DNA of 64,000 nucleotides, from the NCBI GenBank assembly GCA_964035575.1, contig OZ037869.1, positions 310,001-374,000 of the forward strand, given 5' to 3'. The notes beneath the pieces were generated by a model that did no database searches, was not told where the DNA came from, and was given only the letters and a program-made list of their open reading frames with translations. Position 1 is the first letter of the stretch; each line of letters starts with the position of its first letter. A program made the translations under genes and the position numbers. Of this stretch, positions 61,973 through 64,000 are shown in pieces. Origin of the DNA: Rhynchopus sp. YZ270_cl-10 (lineage: Eukaryota; Euglenozoa; Diplonemea; Diplonemida; Diplonemidae).

Positions 61973-63085
61973 TTACTTTTTTTCTGAAGCACGGCGCATC
62001 TTGAGTTTTTTTCTGTCAAGAAGAATGTTTGCGTCGCGTGTTAAGAGTTCTGTTGCCTTTATGAATGCATCGGAGCTGTTTGATGCAAGCTTTTCACGGC
62101 GTGCGACGGAGCGTTGCAGCATCTGCATTTTTTGTTGTTTCACGGATTCACGAAAGGCCCCGATTTTGTCGTCAATGAGAGCTGCCCCAGCCTTCTTTTG
62201 GTGGTCCGCGATAGAGGAAAGCGAGATATTTCCCTCCTCCTTTTTTTCAATTATTTCACCACCACCCCCACCACCTTCCCCAAACACACTACTGAACCTC
62301 TTATGCTCCTCTTCCAACACCTTTCCAAAAGCAGCATTCTCTACATCAGCATTGTATATCCTGTCCACCAGATTTCTCCTTTCCGCACATTTCTCTTCAT
62401 GTTCTGCAATTAACCGATTTCTGGTTGTAGCCACTTCAACGTCTAGTACAGATTTTTTTGAAGTATTTTGCAATATCTCTCCATCCCCTCCATTAAATAC
62501 CTGCAGATTCTCTAGATGATGTTGTAGAAGACCCCGAATCTGTTCTTCCGCTTCTTCTTCAGAGATGAGAGGACACCCTCTTAAATCGATATGCGTAACA
62601 GAGCGAGGGATTTCTTCAACATCGAGGTGATCAATGGGGTTGTGTGAAAGGTTGAGATGAGTAAGGTTGGCAAGCATGTCAAGACCCTCGACGGTGGTAA
62701 TGCGGTTGTGTGAGAGGTCCAGATGAACCAAATTGGTAAGCCATTCGAGCTCTTCAATGACCCGAATTTGGTTGTGTTGGAGTGAGAGGTGGGTTGCTTG
62801 ATGTACCGTATCAAGATTGTCGATTTGCTCAATATTGCAATCTTCCAACCGAATATGCGTCAAAGTAAAAAGCTTTTTAAACGTCTCCTCCTCCCCCAGC
62901 TCCCCTTTCTCCAAGCATTTATTCGCAAGTAGTACTGCGCTGATCGCCTGCACACTCCGCTTCGTCTCCTTCCTCCACTGTCCCTGTTCGTCCTCGTATT
63001 TCCGCAACTCACCCAAAATCAACTCTCGCTGCATTTTAATATCATATTCGCTCAATTCCTCCTCCAGTTTTGGGGAAGATTCCAT
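61973..63085 (-). CDS. LRRC46-like leucine-rich-repeat protein
   Basis: 370 aa from MESSPKLEEEL. After a helical N-terminal 70 residues come four to five SDS22-type leucine-rich repeats (about 74-172: LTHIRLEDCNIEQIDNL, ATHLSLQHNQIRVIEEL, LVHLDLSHNRITTVEGL, LTHLNLSHNPIDHLD) and a capping segment (SVTHIDLRGCPLI). A long coiled coil follows to the end. The order LRR block then capping SxTxLxLxGCP then coiled coil matches LRRC46, which occurs in cilia and sperm flagella of other eukaryotes. A flagellar role is inferred. The C/T-rich leader on the coding strand directly precedes the ATG. Confidence 0.85.
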   Translation of the reverse strand: MESSPKLEEELSEYDIKMQRELILGELRKYEDEQGQWRKETKRSVQAISAVLLANKCLEKGELGEEETFKKLFTLTHIRLEDCNIEQIDNLDTVHQATHLSLQHNQIRVIEELEWLTNLVHLDLSHNRITTVEGLDMLANLTHLNLSHNPIDHLDVEEIPRSVTHIDLRGCPLISEEEAEEQIRGLLQHHLENLQVFNGGDGEILQNTSKKSVLDVEVATTRNRLIAEHEEKCAERRNLVDRIYNADVENAAFGKVLEEEHKRFSSVFGEGGGGGGEIIEKKEEGNISLSSIADHQKKAGAALIDDKIGAFRESVKQQKMQMLQRSVARREKLASNSSDAFIKATELLTRDANILLDRKKLKMRRASEKK

Positions 63086-63906
63086 AGTGAGAGGGAGAGG
63101 GGGAGGGTGGTGAAACTGTAGGAGATGGGGTAGGTTTTCGGGAGAAAGTGAGTGCGAGATGGCACCCAGAGTGCGAGTGTGGAAAAATGGTTGGGGTAAG
63201 GGAGTAAGGTGTCATAGGTTAGGTGGGTGTGGTGGCGGGGAGGTGGGTGGTGTGGTGATGAGGGCACCAGCGAGGGGACACGGCAAGGTTCATAGAACGG
63301 TTGGGTTTTTTTTGTGCAGGTAGGCAGAAGAAAATGAAATGAAATTCTGTGCCATGTGCAAAAAAAAAACGAAAGTACCGGTTCTCCTCTCGGCTGTTCC
63401 CATGCCGATGCGCAGCAGCACACACACGCAATGTCCTCCCCACGACAGTCAAAGCAAAACAACAACAAGCAAGAAGCATACAGCAACAGGCAAAGTGCTG
63501 TCCATGCAGACCTGCAGGAAGAGAGAATACAAACAACAAGGACAAGAACGTGCCTGCACACCCTTACACACTGTGTGTTAGTTGTGTGTGTTTGAGGGTT
63601 GTGAGACACGAGGGAAAAGCAGAATTAGCAAACAAAGAAACCTTGGAAGATGAATGTGCTCACACCATGTGCACACATCTTTTCCAGTCATAAAAAGTAA
63701 ACAAAAAGAACGCAAATCAGTCAGAACACACAAAATAGGTGCTGCGGTTGACACACCACAGACCACACCTTGTGTGTCGACCTTTGCTCACACACACAGC
63801 ATCAACATCAACATCAACATCAACATCAACATCAACATCAACATCAACATCAACATCAACATCAACATCAACATCGACATCAACATCAATACCACCAGCA
63901 GCATGA
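63086..63906. other. intergenic, mostly segmental duplication
   Basis: From 63243 this is the second copy of the eIF5A 3' flank. No separate gene. Confidence 0.6.
63800..63890. repeat. ACATCA microsatellite
   Basis: About 14 ACATCA units against about three in the other duplication copy, so the array changed length after the duplication. Confidence 0.95.
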
Positions 63907-64000
63907 TCACTTGACCTCCTTGACGGAGAGAACCGCCTCCTGACCCATTGCAGCAATCACCGTGAGCGCAAGGTCCTTCCCACACGTGAAGTCATTCCTG
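63907..64000 (-). CDS. second eIF5A copy, 3' end only
   Basis: Encodes the last about 30 residues of eIF5A, ending in VKEVK and TGA, cut by the window end. Protein sequence over this part is the same as in the complete copy at 48273-48740; the DNA differs at a few silent positions and in the base after the last Lys context. It therefore looks under constraint or very recent. Whether the rest of the gene is whole cannot be seen here. Confidence 0.93.
   Translation of the reverse strand, partial: RNDFTCGKDLALTVIAAMGQEAVLSVKEVK

Larger units (their letters stand above)
63243..64000. repeat. segmental duplication, copy 2
   Basis: Second copy of 47677-48366, same orientation, running off the window. 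Only a few substitutions and 1-2 base indels besides the expanded microsatellite. Confidence 0.95.

Noticed and set aside
63800-63890. CRISPR-like regular repeat
   Set aside because: A plain 6-bp microsatellite without spacers, in a eukaryotic genome.

Overview
The window looks like nuclear DNA of a unicellular, probably flagellated eukaryote. It has GT-AG introns whose donors nearly all read GTATG, pyrimidine-rich sequence just before many start codons, an intact eIF5A, a LAMMER-type kinase, a FYVE protein, a PTB-like four-RRM protein, and two cilium-associated families (an LRRC46-like LRR protein and a tubulin-tyrosine-ligase-like protein). I could not assign the lineage. Intergenic DNA is full of long A or T runs and short inverted repeats.

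Layout: 1-25.5 kb is gene-poor. It carries a 7-bp tandem array (601-823), many foldback elements, a hAT-like transposase gene (5729-8231) inside a larger inverted-repeat structure (4735-9135), and several non-autonomous hAT-like elements with 8-bp target duplications. Its only host gene is a FYVE protein (15831-16784). From 25.6 kb to the end it is gene-dense: PTB-like RRM protein, coiled-coil protein, two uncharacterised proteins, a 972-aa probable beta-propeller/helical protein, a CLK/LAMMER kinase, a two-TM membrane protein, two basic or proline-rich proteins, eIF5A, a small CaaX protein, a conserved uncharacterised protein with a membrane anchor, a TTL-like ligase, a CorA-type transporter, an Acinus-like RRM protein, a one-TM protein, an LRRC46-like protein, and the end of a second eIF5A copy that lies in a recent segmental duplication.

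Every host gene I can support is on the minus strand. The only two plus-strand coding regions, the hAT-like transposase and a USP-type deubiquitinase ORF, both sit inside terminal-inverted-repeat elements. This resembles unidirectional gene arrays.

The most unusual layer is a dense set of short hairpin elements, in at least eight families, in nearly every intergenic gap and in at least one intron. The best family has a stem CTAAGC/GCTTAG around the loop CTCTCGT, inside outer arms AAGATGA and TCACCTT. All of about twenty copies I found have the same orientation, opposite to the genes. Several copies are interrupted by transposons with clean target duplications, so they predate those insertions. 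A second candidate novelty is the 2.3-kb TIR element (54859-57205) whose only cargo is the USP-type protease ORF.
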